A program made the position numbers and the translations under genes. Shown in pieces: positions 32,790 through 41,416 of a DNA stretch of 64,000 bases (position 1 is its first letter; every line of letters starts with the position of its first letter). Where the stretch lies: positions 91,220-155,219 of the forward strand of contig JACPJC010000005.1 of assembly GCA_016187745.1 (NCBI GenBank), written 5' to 3'. The stretch comes from Candidatus Iainarchaeum sp. GTDB lineage: Archaea; Iainarchaeota; Iainarchaeia; Iainarchaeales; JAXPJC01. Under the pieces are notes generated by a model. That model ran no database searches. It was given only the letters and a program-made list of their open reading frames with translations, and was not told where the DNA came from.

Positions 32790-33743
32790 CAGGAGCCAGA
32801 ATGCCGCATTTAGCGCAACAATTGCCCATATTATTGCAACCAATTCCCATTCGCGCATCGGGCCGAAAATCCTTATCAGCATCTTCGCAAAATCATACTG
32901 CACTTTCCCTTTCGCATATTCGGGAATTGCGATTTTCCCGTTTTCAAGGACCCTGTAGGGCAATTGCCTCATCTGCCCCGGATCGCGCGCTTTCGAGAGA
33001 ATTAATTTCAGAACAACGAATTCAAACATGTGCGGCAAAAAGAAAAGCAATGAAAATGCCATCAGCCCAATTTTCCCGTTCAGGATGAAAATTCCCGCAA
33101 TTGCGCTTCCGATAATAAGCGTTCCTGAATTCCCCTCAAATACCTTCGCAGGGTATTTGTTCCATGCAAGGAAGCCTAGGATTGCCGCAATCAGGACCGC
33201 ATTAAGCCAAACGCCCCCAGGGCCTTCCTTTGCAACCATCAGCGCTGAAGCAGCAACAATTATTGCCGCGCTTCCCCCCTGCCAGCCGTTCAATCCCGCA
33301 AAGGTATTCTGGAATGATGCGATTCCCGCAATGTAAAGCGCAGCAAGCACAATCCACAAAACCCCAAAATTCCAGAAATAAATTCCCGAAAACGCCAGGC
33401 AGACAACTGCGATTGCAACTGCCCTTTTCCTCCATGAAAGCGCCTTCTTGAGGAACTTGTGCTTCGTGTCATCAATTATGCCTATTGCGGCGAAAGCGCT
33501 CAGCAGCAATCCCCATGCGATGTAATTGAAATTTCCTGAGCCGAAAAACAGGAAAGCGATTGCAAACCATATTGCAGGGAGCATTGCAATCCCGCCCCCC
33601 TCGGAAAGCAATACTCTTCCCTTTTTCGCCCAGTCCAGGCCCACAAGCCCGCGCGCTTTGGCAAATTTGATCCAGAGCGCCTCGCATATTGCAGTAATTA
33701 AAAAAACAGCGATTGCAAGGATAGCAATTTCAAATGCGCCCAT
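32772..33743 (-). CDS. Polyprenyl-phosphate sugar-1-phosphate transferase (MraY/WecA/Alg7-like)
   Basis: This 323-residue polytopic protein has about ten membrane helices and the catalytic loops of the superfamily. LSEGGGIAML comes near residue 47, the magnesium motif AIGIIDDTKHKFLKK near 90, then QNTFAGLNGWQGGSA and PAKVFEGNSGTL. The NxxAGxNG form resembles the eukaryotic/archaeal (Alg7/AglH) branch. In the last motif the usual aspartate (GDxG) is asparagine (GNSG). It would transfer GlcNAc-1-P or a similar sugar phosphate to a dolichol-type lipid, the first step of N-glycosylation. It starts three bases from the TruD stop, so it is in the same operon. Confidence 0.87.
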   Translation of the reverse strand: MGAFEIAILAIAVFLITAICEALWIKFAKARGLVGLDWAKKGRVLLSEGGGIAMLPAIWFAIAFLFFGSGNFNYIAWGLLLSAFAAIGIIDDTKHKFLKKALSWRKRAVAIAVVCLAFSGIYFWNFGVLWIVLAALYIAGIASFQNTFAGLNGWQGGSAAIIVAASALMVAKEGPGGVWLNAVLIAAILGFLAWNKYPAKVFEGNSGTLIIGSAIAGIFILNGKIGLMAFSLLFFLPHMFEFVVLKLILSKARDPGQMRQLPYRVLENGKIAIPEYAKGKVQYDFAKMLIRIFGPMREWELVAIIWAIVALNAAFWLLLFGLV

Positions 33744-33745
33744 AC

Positions 33746-35032
33746 TTATTTATTTTCCTGAACATCTTTTAATTGCTCGGGTTTCATCAACTCGCGCAGC
33801 ACAGTTGTTGCGTAATTCCCCTTTTCCAGTGTGAATGAGATTTTCGCCTTGAGCGCGCCCTCGAAATACTCATCATATGCAATTTCCTCAAGCTTCAAAT
33901 CCTGCGGAAACAGCAGAATTGTTTTCCTCGCGCCCTTTGAGCTTATTTGCGGAAATGCCTTTATGTAGAAGTCTTCCGGCTTTATTCCTTCCTTGCCAAG
34001 CACTTCCCTCTCAATTTCCCCGACTTTCCCCTCAGAGAATTTTGATTCAAACCCGAAAAGCTGCGCGGTTGCAATTCCATCCTCAAGCACGTCCCCCTCT
34101 GCCGCCTGCAATCCCAATCCACTTTCAATCCGCTTATTTATGATTTGATTGAATAGATAGCTCTGATACGCATGCGTGAACATGTATGTAAGGGACTTCG
34201 GCAGGCGCGAAAAGGCCCCGACAAAATCCTTGGGGTATTTGCACAAATGATGGATTATTATCCTCTCATAGCGGTATTTCGGGGGGAACTCATTTATTGC
34301 CCTTGAAAAGTCCTTCGTATCCGCGAGATTCTTCCTCGCATTTTTAATGTCTTCCTCTTCCCTTTCATCAATTGCCGTCAGGTAGAGCATTACTGCATTT
34401 TCAGTATTTCCCATTATGAATTCCTTCCCCACGAGATGCGTAATTCCGCGGATTCCCCCGAAGCGCTGCTCCCCGAAATAATTCGCAATTCCCCCTTTAA
34501 TTTCCCCAAAGCACGCATTAATGCGCCTCTCCAGTTCCTCCTTTTCAAGCTGCAGATTGCGCACCATTATTGTGAATTTATTCCCGATCAAATCCCCGAT
34601 TTCAACCCTCTTATCGCTCCACTCCGCCTCCCTCAGGTCAATATAGCGCGAATCAAAAGCCTTCAGCAGCTCAACATCAGCCTTCCATATTGAAATGCGC
34701 TGGCAGGTTATTGCGCGCTTGTCCTTCATTCCCGCAAACCCAATCCTTTTCCTGCTCGTGTGCAGCGCCCTTGCAATTCTTCTCAGCGCATTTGCGGTAT
34801 CAACATTGAATTTTTCCATCTTCACTATCAGCTGATTCTCCTTAGCCCTCTCATCCGCAAGAGGCGCCGGCCATTTCTTCTCAAGCGTTTTTTTCTCCGA
34901 ATCAGTAAAAACCATGGCTTCGCAAATTTCATTTCCGGGCGCAACTTCCTCCACAATGAAATCCGCAATGCGTTTCCTCAGAACGCCGCCAATTCCCGGA
35001 GCGGAAGTCGAATAATGGTTTATTGCGCTCAA
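33746..35032 (-). CDS. truD: tRNA pseudouridine synthase TruD
   Basis: The motifs of this 428-residue protein follow the TruD order. ADFIVEEV is near the N-terminus and GFAGMKDKRAITCQRISI holds the catalytic aspartate region. NYFGEQRFGG and AYQSYLFNQIIN follow. TruD makes pseudouridine 13 in tRNA (and position 35 in some tRNA-Tyr). The protein is longer than bacterial TruD, as usual for archaea. It is in a tight minus-strand series: aRF1, a 90-residue protein, TruD, the glycan-lipid transferase. Confidence 0.93.
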   Translation of the reverse strand: MSAINHYSTSAPGIGGVLRKRIADFIVEEVAPGNEICEAMVFTDSEKKTLEKKWPAPLADERAKENQLIVKMEKFNVDTANALRRIARALHTSRKRIGFAGMKDKRAITCQRISIWKADVELLKAFDSRYIDLREAEWSDKRVEIGDLIGNKFTIMVRNLQLEKEELERRINACFGEIKGGIANYFGEQRFGGIRGITHLVGKEFIMGNTENAVMLYLTAIDEREEEDIKNARKNLADTKDFSRAINEFPPKYRYERIIIHHLCKYPKDFVGAFSRLPKSLTYMFTHAYQSYLFNQIINKRIESGLGLQAAEGDVLEDGIATAQLFGFESKFSEGKVGEIEREVLGKEGIKPEDFYIKAFPQISSKGARKTILLFPQDLKLEEIAYDEYFEGALKAKISFTLEKGNYATTVLRELMKPEQLKDVQENK

Positions 35033-35036
35033 AGGA

Positions 35037-35309
35037 TCACTTTTTTATTATTTTAGCAATCATACTAATTCTGGGGTTACCTTCATCATCAATAACTTTT
35101 CGGGCATAATAATTAACCCCTGTTCCAATAGCATAACCCAAAAATACTTCATCATTTGTTCCAAGAATTGTGCTTCTTTTGCGTGCAAGGGACAGCAGAA
35201 TTGATTTTGGAACACCCTCTCCATACAAAAGATCCTCAGGATTAAGTTTTTTATATAACTTTCCGCCAATTTTTACACGCCTAGATCTTGGTGGCTTGTT
35301 TCCCGGCAT
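35037..35309 (-). CDS. Small basic protein between aRF1 and truD, unknown
   Basis: This 90-residue basic protein begins MPGNKPPRSRRVKIGGKLYKK and ends ISMIAKIIKK. It contains ILGTNDEVFLGYAIGTGVNYYA, which looks like a small beta-rich domain. I recognise no family. It sits five bases after the aRF1 stop and five before truD, so it belongs to a translation-related operon. A nucleic-acid or ribosome-binding role is possible but unproven. Confidence 0.55.
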   Translation of the reverse strand: MPGNKPPRSRRVKIGGKLYKKLNPEDLLYGEGVPKSILLSLARKRSTILGTNDEVFLGYAIGTGVNYYARKVIDDEGNPRISMIAKIIKK

Positions 35310-35314
35310 ATTCC

Positions 35315-36562
35315 CTACCTATATCTCAATATTGCTCCGAGCCCGCCGAAGGTTTTGTAGAACTGCTCCCCTTCCGCGGTTTCTGTTGAAATTAATTTCA
35401 TTTCCGCATCAATCTTGTGCACCTTTTCCAGCAGCCAGTCTGCATAATCCACTTCCTCCATTATTTCAGCCTCGGCATTGCATTTTGTGCATTTTGGGAT
35501 TCCCCCCAAACCGAAGCGGTTTTTCACAAGGATTTCCTCGTTATTATTGCAGTGCCCGCAGAGCAGCCTGTAAACAACCCAGTCTATCGCCTCAGAAACC
35601 AGAAGGGTTTTTACCTTTCCCTCAGCAAGCGCAGTTTCCACTTCCTTCTGCCCGTAGGTCGCAAGCGCGCCCTTCACAACCTCCTGAAGGAAACTGTTAA
35701 CAGCAAGCCTTTCCTTCATTACCTCTGTGCTTTTCAGTATTTCCTCGCTTTTCTGGAACAATTCCCTTATTCCGGACTCATCAGTGTAGGAAGTGTCAAG
35801 TGTTCCTAGCACCATCCCCTTAAGCCTGTAATCAAGCAGGTCCTGCTCAAGAAAATAATTTTTTGTGGCGCCAGGCCCCCCGATAATTATGCCCTTCATT
35901 TTATTCCCGTATACAAGATAGATTGCGCCCATTTTTTCCGCAATGCGCTTGAAGAAGTCGTGCGTTGCCTCTTCCCTCAATCTCTCATACCTGTGCGCCG
36001 AAAATCCCCCTGCCTTTACCTTTCCCGGAACCGCGGAAGTTATTCTTCCCAGAACCTCGTATTTCTTGCCCACAAGCGCAGCAAATGTCGCCTCCCTCTT
36101 GTCAAGGGTTGCCAATCCATAAATCTCCGAGGGCGCAGCCATTTCCTCAAGCGGATCCAGATGGAACTGCGAATCGCACCAGTACAATTTTACTTTCAGC
36201 CTCCTCAGCGGCCTTACAGTAAAGAGGGTTATGTCGCTCCTTCCCTCCTGCTCGGAAATATTCCCGCAAAAAACTACCAACCCCCTCTCAGGCAGCTGGA
36301 AATTTATCCTTTTGAGGAAATTTGATATTTTCCTGAGCGCGCCCTGCACATTCTTGCGCGTTGTGGGGCTCTTTATGTTGGAGCTCTGCGAAGTTTCCTC
36401 GGTAAGCTGCCCCATAACCAGGCTTCTGTCAACATCCGGGGGCAAATAAAGTGAAATCAGCTCAGTCCCCTTTCCCTTGAAGGCCTTGAGCATCTTTAGT
36501 TTTTTCTTGAATACTGCTGCTTCAGCCTCGTCAATCTTCTCCAGTTCCTTCATGTTCATCAT
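35315..36562 (-). CDS. Peptide chain release factor aRF1 with GGF instead of GGQ
   Basis: This 415-residue protein has the full archaeal RF1 layout. The stop-codon domain has SSNIKSPTTRK (NIKS at 62-65) and VVFCGNIS. The middle domain has KVKAGGFSAHRYERLREEATHDF. The C-terminal domain ends with FGGLGAILRYR and includes a zinc-finger-like set (CGHCNNNEE and CTKCNAEAE). The universal catalytic motif GGQ reads GGF: residue 187 is a TTT codon at 36002-36004. This glutamine positions water for peptide release and is almost invariant. Surrounding residues are well conserved, so the protein is not decayed. It could be an unusual functional variant, or the genome may have another aRF1. It is the first gene of the truD operon. 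Confidence 0.9.
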   Translation of the reverse strand: MMNMKELEKIDEAEAAVFKKKLKMLKAFKGKGTELISLYLPPDVDRSLVMGQLTEETSQSSNIKSPTTRKNVQGALRKISNFLKRINFQLPERGLVVFCGNISEQEGRSDITLFTVRPLRRLKVKLYWCDSQFHLDPLEEMAAPSEIYGLATLDKREATFAALVGKKYEVLGRITSAVPGKVKAGGFSAHRYERLREEATHDFFKRIAEKMGAIYLVYGNKMKGIIIGGPGATKNYFLEQDLLDYRLKGMVLGTLDTSYTDESGIRELFQKSEEILKSTEVMKERLAVNSFLQEVVKGALATYGQKEVETALAEGKVKTLLVSEAIDWVVYRLLCGHCNNNEEILVKNRFGLGGIPKCTKCNAEAEIMEEVDYADWLLEKVHKIDAEMKLISTETAEGEQFYKTFGGLGAILRYR

Positions 36563-36652
36563 TACTTCTTCTTGATTTTTATAGTTTGGGTTTAGGTTAT
36601 CTTTTTATATTACCTTTCCCATTAATTATCAGCAAAACAAAAGGCTGCAAAA

Positions 36653-37435
36653 ATGTTTGAGATGTTCCAGAATTACAATGAGCCGGCGCAACAGCAGCAG
36701 GGCGCAGGCTCCTCAAATCAGACCTTTGTGCTTTCAATTAGCGGCTCCTCAATTGTGCCTGACAGGATAAATACCGCGCTGATTGGGAAAATATGCAATT
36801 CCATAAATAACCTTTATAGCGAAGGTTATAAATTCGCTTTGTCTGTTGGGGGAGGCAGAACCTGCAGGGATTATGCCAGCGCCGTAAAGGCGCTTGGCTC
36901 AAACCGCTTTCTTCAGGATTTGATAGGGATTGAAATTACGCGCGCAAACGCAATGCTGGTAATAAACGCCCTTGACAGGGCGTTTCCGGTTGTTTTAAGC
37001 GATTTGCTCCGCGCGCGCGAGATAATTGATGCTGGGAAAATCCCGGTTTATGGGGGCATCATCCCGGGCTACACAACAGATGCGGTTGCTGCAGTTCTGG
37101 CGGAACATTTGAATGCGACATTCATAAACATCACAAATGTTGATGGAATTTACAACTTGGACCCGCGCATAAGCCGAAGCGCAAAATTAATTCCGAAAAT
37201 GTCCCACGAAAAATTGCTGGCAGTAATTATGCGCTCCGCAGGGGAAAGCGCGGAGCCCTCGCAGCATGTTGTTTTGGACATCCCCTGCGCGCTCCTCCTC
37301 AAGCGCAGCAAAATCCGCACTTTTGTCCTGAATGCCGAGGATACTGCAAACCTTGAGGCAGCAGTGCGCGGGCAGGAATTCAAGGGCACTGTTGTGGAAA
37401 GCACAGAAGAAAACGAAGTTCCAGAGGAGCTTTAG
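36653..37435 (+). CDS. pyrH: UMP kinase, archaeal type
   Basis: Residues ~25-250 of this 260-residue protein match archaeal UMP kinase. FVLSISGSS is the phosphate-binding start, ALSVGGGRTCRDYA the UMP loop, and VYGGIIPGYTTDAVAAVLAEHL and ITNVDGIYNLDPR the later landmarks. It makes UDP from UMP and ATP in pyrimidine synthesis. An N-terminal Gln/Ser-rich extension (~24 residues) and a C-terminal acidic tail are extra. The next gene starts three bases after its stop. Confidence 0.92.
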   Translation: MFEMFQNYNEPAQQQQGAGSSNQTFVLSISGSSIVPDRINTALIGKICNSINNLYSEGYKFALSVGGGRTCRDYASAVKALGSNRFLQDLIGIEITRANAMLVINALDRAFPVVLSDLLRAREIIDAGKIPVYGGIIPGYTTDAVAAVLAEHLNATFINITNVDGIYNLDPRISRSAKLIPKMSHEKLLAVIMRSAGESAEPSQHVVLDIPCALLLKRSKIRTFVLNAEDTANLEAAVRGQEFKGTVVESTEENEVPEEL

Positions 37436-37438
37436 CGC

Positions 37439-37930
37439 ATGAAACACGTTAGCACAGTTGAATTGCTAGTAGCACCTTATTTTGAAAACGAAGTCCCTCC
37501 GCAGAATAAAATAAACAGCTGGATATACTCTGCAAAATCACTTCCAAATGACGGGGTATTTGTTGTAGTTGCGCAAGCAAGAAACCTTAAGAAAACAAAA
37601 GAATTAGTTGATGCTTCTCTAAGACCGTCTTTGGGGGCTAGATGCATTCTAATAAGCCATTTAAGAATGCAAACACTTCCAAAGCTATTAGCAAAGTTGG
37701 ATTTTAGCATTGATGAAAAAACCAAATGGTATGATTTTGGTATGCATAAAAAGGCTTGCCCGCCTTCTTTAGCAAAACACATAATAGAGAAAGTTTTTGG
37801 GCTTAATGTAAAATCCCAACATATCAAGAGCAAGTCAACAGTGCCAGAACAATATATAACTGATTCACTTCCGGGGTTAAAGATGACTAGATATTTAAGA
37901 AAGGTCAACAGGCTGCGTAAGTTGCTCTAA
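37439..37930 (+). CDS. 163-residue protein of unknown family
   Basis: The protein begins MKHVSTVELLVAPYF and contains a hydrophobic strand GVFVVVAQARNLKKTKE, a Gly/Ala stretch, WYDFGMHKK and a basic end (MTRYLRKVNRLRKLL). It is likely a small alpha/beta domain. No family is recognised. It follows the UMP kinase by three bases, but its codon style is AT-richer (TTA, AGA) than its neighbour, suggesting a different origin. It ends 15 bases from the convergent dph2. Confidence 0.5.
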   Translation: MKHVSTVELLVAPYFENEVPPQNKINSWIYSAKSLPNDGVFVVVAQARNLKKTKELVDASLRPSLGARCILISHLRMQTLPKLLAKLDFSIDEKTKWYDFGMHKKACPPSLAKHIIEKVFGLNVKSQHIKSKSTVPEQYITDSLPGLKMTRYLRKVNRLRKLL

Positions 37931-37945
37931 TTATGCCTTTACCAT

Positions 37946-38956
37946 TCATTGCAATTCCTCGAATTTGTAATTCTCCAGGCTTCTCTTCCCGAAGACTACT
38001 TCCAGCTCATTCGGGGTTATTATCGGGATTTTGAACAATATTGAATCATCAAGCGCAATTCTCGGGCATGCGGTGCAGACAAGCGCATCAAGCTGCATCC
38101 CGAGCAGATATTCCATCTTTACCAAATCTCCGGCAATTAAATACGCCTTTTTCCCTTCTTTTTCAATTTCCCCCTTAATTTCAAGCGCCCTGCGCATGTT
38201 CAGCTGCCCCCGCTTTGTGCTTGCAATAATCCCGAATATTTTCGCGTCTTTTGCAAGCGCAACCGCGGCATATCTCTTTCTCAAAAACATACTGCGCTGC
38301 TGCCGGAGCTCCTCAACCCTTTCCGCAAGCGGATTTGCAATAAGCACCGGCTTGCTGATGCTGAAGGAAATTCCGAGCGGATGGAAAAGCCCATCGCCGA
38401 CAAATACAATCGCATCGGCATCTTTAATTGCAGAATTAACGGCAGAGTAATTGCATCCCAGCACCTGCCCCGCAAGCGCAACCCTTTTTCCCCCAACTCC
38501 AATTTCAGCCCTTATCCCCTTCTTTCCCAGAATTTTTTTAATTCCATTTAATTTTTCCGCATACTGCGCAGTTGCGCACAATGCAATCTTTTTGTAGGAA
38601 AGCTCATTCAATTTTGCAATAATTTTATTTGCCAATTCATTTTCATCAAACTCATAACTAAGCGGAGCATAAATTACTGGCAGTTCAGAAATTAGCATTT
38701 TAGTGTGCCCGAAATGCACAAGCAAATCAGCGCCCAGCTGCCTCGCGCGCGCATCAGCCAAATCGCAAGCGCCAAAACAAGGATCAGAAAAAATAACAGC
38801 CTCCGCTCCGCTTGCCTTCTCAATTTGCTCAGCAATCTCAAGCGCGCGGGTTTTCAATCCCTCAGGGACCTGAACCGCAATCAATTTGGGCTTCTGCTTG
38901 AGCGCCTTAATCTGCCTTATTGCGCTTTGCACGCCTTTCTCAATTTCAAGCCGCAT
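37946..38956 (-). CDS. dph2: Diphthamide biosynthesis radical enzyme Dph2
   Basis: The best start is ATG 38956 (MRLEIEKGV), giving 336 residues. Three cysteines that bind the 4Fe-4S cluster lie in FSDPCFGACD, GQVLGCNYS and VCTACPRIALDD. They sit in the three-domain order typical of archaeal Dph2. It cleaves SAM to a 3-amino-3-carboxypropyl radical and modifies the target histidine of elongation factor 2. It is monocistronic between the UMP kinase pair and ppsA. Confidence 0.92.
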   Translation of the reverse strand: MRLEIEKGVQSAIRQIKALKQKPKLIAVQVPEGLKTRALEIAEQIEKASGAEAVIFSDPCFGACDLADARARQLGADLLVHFGHTKMLISELPVIYAPLSYEFDENELANKIIAKLNELSYKKIALCATAQYAEKLNGIKKILGKKGIRAEIGVGGKRVALAGQVLGCNYSAVNSAIKDADAIVFVGDGLFHPLGISFSISKPVLIANPLAERVEELRQQRSMFLRKRYAAVALAKDAKIFGIIASTKRGQLNMRRALEIKGEIEKEGKKAYLIAGDLVKMEYLLGMQLDALVCTACPRIALDDSILFKIPIITPNELEVVFGKRSLENYKFEELQ

Positions 38957-38990
38957 GAAATAATTGCGCAGACAAAGGAATAAAAAGGAA

Positions 38991-41366
38991 TTATCCCTGC
39001 TCCGCAAGCTGCCTGCGCTCTTCCGCTATGACCTTCCTTATGGCTTCAACGGCATCAATGTTCGCGGAAACGGAATCAATTCCAAACACAACCAATCTTT
39101 TCACCATCTCGGGATTGCTTCCCGCCTGCCCGCAGATGCTTGTTTCAACCCCTGCCTTCCTGCAGCGCTCAATAACGTGCTTTGCCTCCATAAGGATTGC
39201 AGGGTGCAGCTCGCTGAACCATCTCTGTATGCGCTCGTTGTTCCTGTCAATTCCAAGTGTCAATTGGGTTAAATCGTTTGTGCCGAAGCTTATGAATTCC
39301 GCCCCCGCTTCAATCAATTCATCAATCACCCAAACGCTTGCAGGGGTTTCAATCATTACGCCAAATTGCAGTTCCTTTTCCCCGGGCTTCAGCCCAATCC
39401 CCTTTGCAATTTCCTTTGCGCGCCTGAATTCCTCTGCACTCTGCACAAACGGCAGCATTATTCCAATGTTCCAGAAGCCCTCTTCGCGCAGCTCCTTAAT
39501 TGCCCGGAATTGCGCCCTCAGCAGTTCAGGCTCGTCCAAATCTCTGCGAATTCCATGCCATCCTAACATAGGATTGTCCTCATGCGGCTCGTTCTCCCCG
39601 CCCTTCAGATTCCTGAATTCATCAGTCCTCGCATCAAATGTCCTGTACCACACAGGCTTGTTCTTGAAGTGAACTGCAACTCCGCGTATCCCGTTTTTCA
39701 CAATGTCCTTGAGCTCCGCGCCCTTGCCATTGCGCAGGAATTCCGCGGGATGGGTGCCTGATGCGGTTATCATGTGCTCCGCTCTCAATAATCCAACTCC
39801 ATCGGCGCCTGTAGCAGAAGCGCGCTCCGCAGCTTCCGGAAGCGCAACATTCACTTTTACAAGTATCCTGTGCCCCGCAATTTCTTTCGGGGTCTTTTCA
39901 ACGGCAACAATTTCGTGCATCTCTTCCTTTAATTCCTCAACCTCTTCCTCAATTTCAGCAAGGCTTGTTTCTGCTTTTGCTTCCGCCCTTTTCACTTCCA
40001 TTGAAACCTCAATTTTCCCCTCGTAAATTTTTCCCGAATATCCGTCAACAGTTGCAAGCATCCCGTCCTGCAGCTTTTCTGTTGCGTTTTCTGTTCCCAC
40101 AATGCAGGGAATCCCCAATTCGCGTGAAACAATTGCTGCATGGCACGTAAGGCCCCCCTCATCTGTAACTATTGCAGCCGCCTTTCTCATTGTAGGAACC
40201 CAATCCGGGGAGGTCATCCTTGTAACAAGTATTTCCCCCTTCTCCAGCTTTGCAACATCCGAAACGGAAGGAATTATTTTTATTCTTCCAATTGCAATTC
40301 CGGGAGATGCGCCAAGCCCTGAAGCGACCGCATTCCCCTGTGCAATCTCCTTTTCAATCCTCTCCTCCTCAGATTTTTCCTCTTTTGTTTCGGTTTTGAG
40401 CGTTGTGATTGCGCGGCTCTGAACAACATACAGGGCATTGTTCTCGATTGCAAATTCAATATCCTGCGGGAAGTTGTAATGGTTCTCAATCTGCTTGCCT
40501 ATTTTTGCGATTTCAATAACCTGCTTGTCAGTTAATTTTTGTTTGCTTTGATTCTTTTTGGGAAGCTCTTCCTGTTTTGTGCCTCTGCTTGCCCTTGTAA
40601 TCATCCAGGTCTGCTCATTTGCAATCCTTTCAATGATTTTCAGTTTCCCCTTGTCCACAACATAATGGTCCGGGGTAACCGCCCCTGAAACAATCGTTTC
40701 CCCCAGTCCAAAAACCGCCTCAATTATTATCTTGCTCCTGTCGCCCATGGGCTCGGCAGTGAACATTACCCCCGAAACATCGGAATTTACCATCTTCTGC
40801 ACAACAACCGCAATTCCCACCTTCTCAATTGCAAAATTATTTTTGCGCCTGTAATAAATCGCGCGCGCGGTAAATAGCGATGCCCAGCATCTTTTGACCG
40901 CATCAACAAGCGCCTCCCCGCCCCTGATATTCAAGTAGGTTTCCTGCTGGCCCGCAAATGAGGCAGTGGGAAGGTCCTCGGCAGTTGCGCTGCTCCTGAC
41001 AGCAACGCACGCCTCCTCAGAGCTTGTAAGCCATGCAACCTGCCTTTCCCCGAGGGCGCGGTATGCTTTTTTTATTTCAATCTCAAGTTCCCCGCTCATC
41101 CTCGCGCTTGCTATTAAATTCCTTAATTCCTCTGCGCTCTTTTGCAATTGCCCGATGTTTTCCACATCAATGGAATTCTCCTTTACGATAACATCATCCT
41201 CAATTTCGGTTTCCTTCAGAAAATTGAAATACGCCTGCGCAGTTATCACAAAACCCGGGGGAATCGGAAAATTGGCATTTGTCATTTCCCCGAGATTGGC
41301 GCCTTTTCCCCCGACAAGCGGAACATCGCCGGCATGGATTTCCCTGAACCACAAAATATTTTTCAT
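38991..41366 (-). CDS. ppsA: Phosphoenolpyruvate synthase
   Basis: This 791-residue protein has all three PEP-utilising domains. The N-terminal ATP-binding domain contains VGGKGANLGEM and VRSSATAEDLPTASFAGQQE. The swivelling domain carries the catalytic histidine in TDEGGLTCHAAIVSRELGIP. The C-terminal PEP/pyruvate barrel contains GVGLLRAEH, LPFVQSAEEFRRA and SICGQAGSNPE. It converts pyruvate plus ATP to PEP, AMP and phosphate for gluconeogenesis. A Glu-rich coiled linker (about residues 465-495) is between the swivelling and barrel domains. Confidence 0.95.
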   Translation of the reverse strand: MKNILWFREIHAGDVPLVGGKGANLGEMTNANFPIPPGFVITAQAYFNFLKETEIEDDVIVKENSIDVENIGQLQKSAEELRNLIASARMSGELEIEIKKAYRALGERQVAWLTSSEEACVAVRSSATAEDLPTASFAGQQETYLNIRGGEALVDAVKRCWASLFTARAIYYRRKNNFAIEKVGIAVVVQKMVNSDVSGVMFTAEPMGDRSKIIIEAVFGLGETIVSGAVTPDHYVVDKGKLKIIERIANEQTWMITRASRGTKQEELPKKNQSKQKLTDKQVIEIAKIGKQIENHYNFPQDIEFAIENNALYVVQSRAITTLKTETKEEKSEEERIEKEIAQGNAVASGLGASPGIAIGRIKIIPSVSDVAKLEKGEILVTRMTSPDWVPTMRKAAAIVTDEGGLTCHAAIVSRELGIPCIVGTENATEKLQDGMLATVDGYSGKIYEGKIEVSMEVKRAEAKAETSLAEIEEEVEELKEEMHEIVAVEKTPKEIAGHRILVKVNVALPEAAERASATGADGVGLLRAEHMITASGTHPAEFLRNGKGAELKDIVKNGIRGVAVHFKNKPVWYRTFDARTDEFRNLKGGENEPHEDNPMLGWHGIRRDLDEPELLRAQFRAIKELREEGFWNIGIMLPFVQSAEEFRRAKEIAKGIGLKPGEKELQFGVMIETPASVWVIDELIEAGAEFISFGTNDLTQLTLGIDRNNERIQRWFSELHPAILMEAKHVIERCRKAGVETSICGQAGSNPEMVKRLVVFGIDSVSANIDAVEAIRKVIAEERRQLAEQG

Positions 41367-41416
41367 ATAACCAGAAATAGAATGGGCGAGGTTATATAAA
41401 TTACATTACGTTTATT

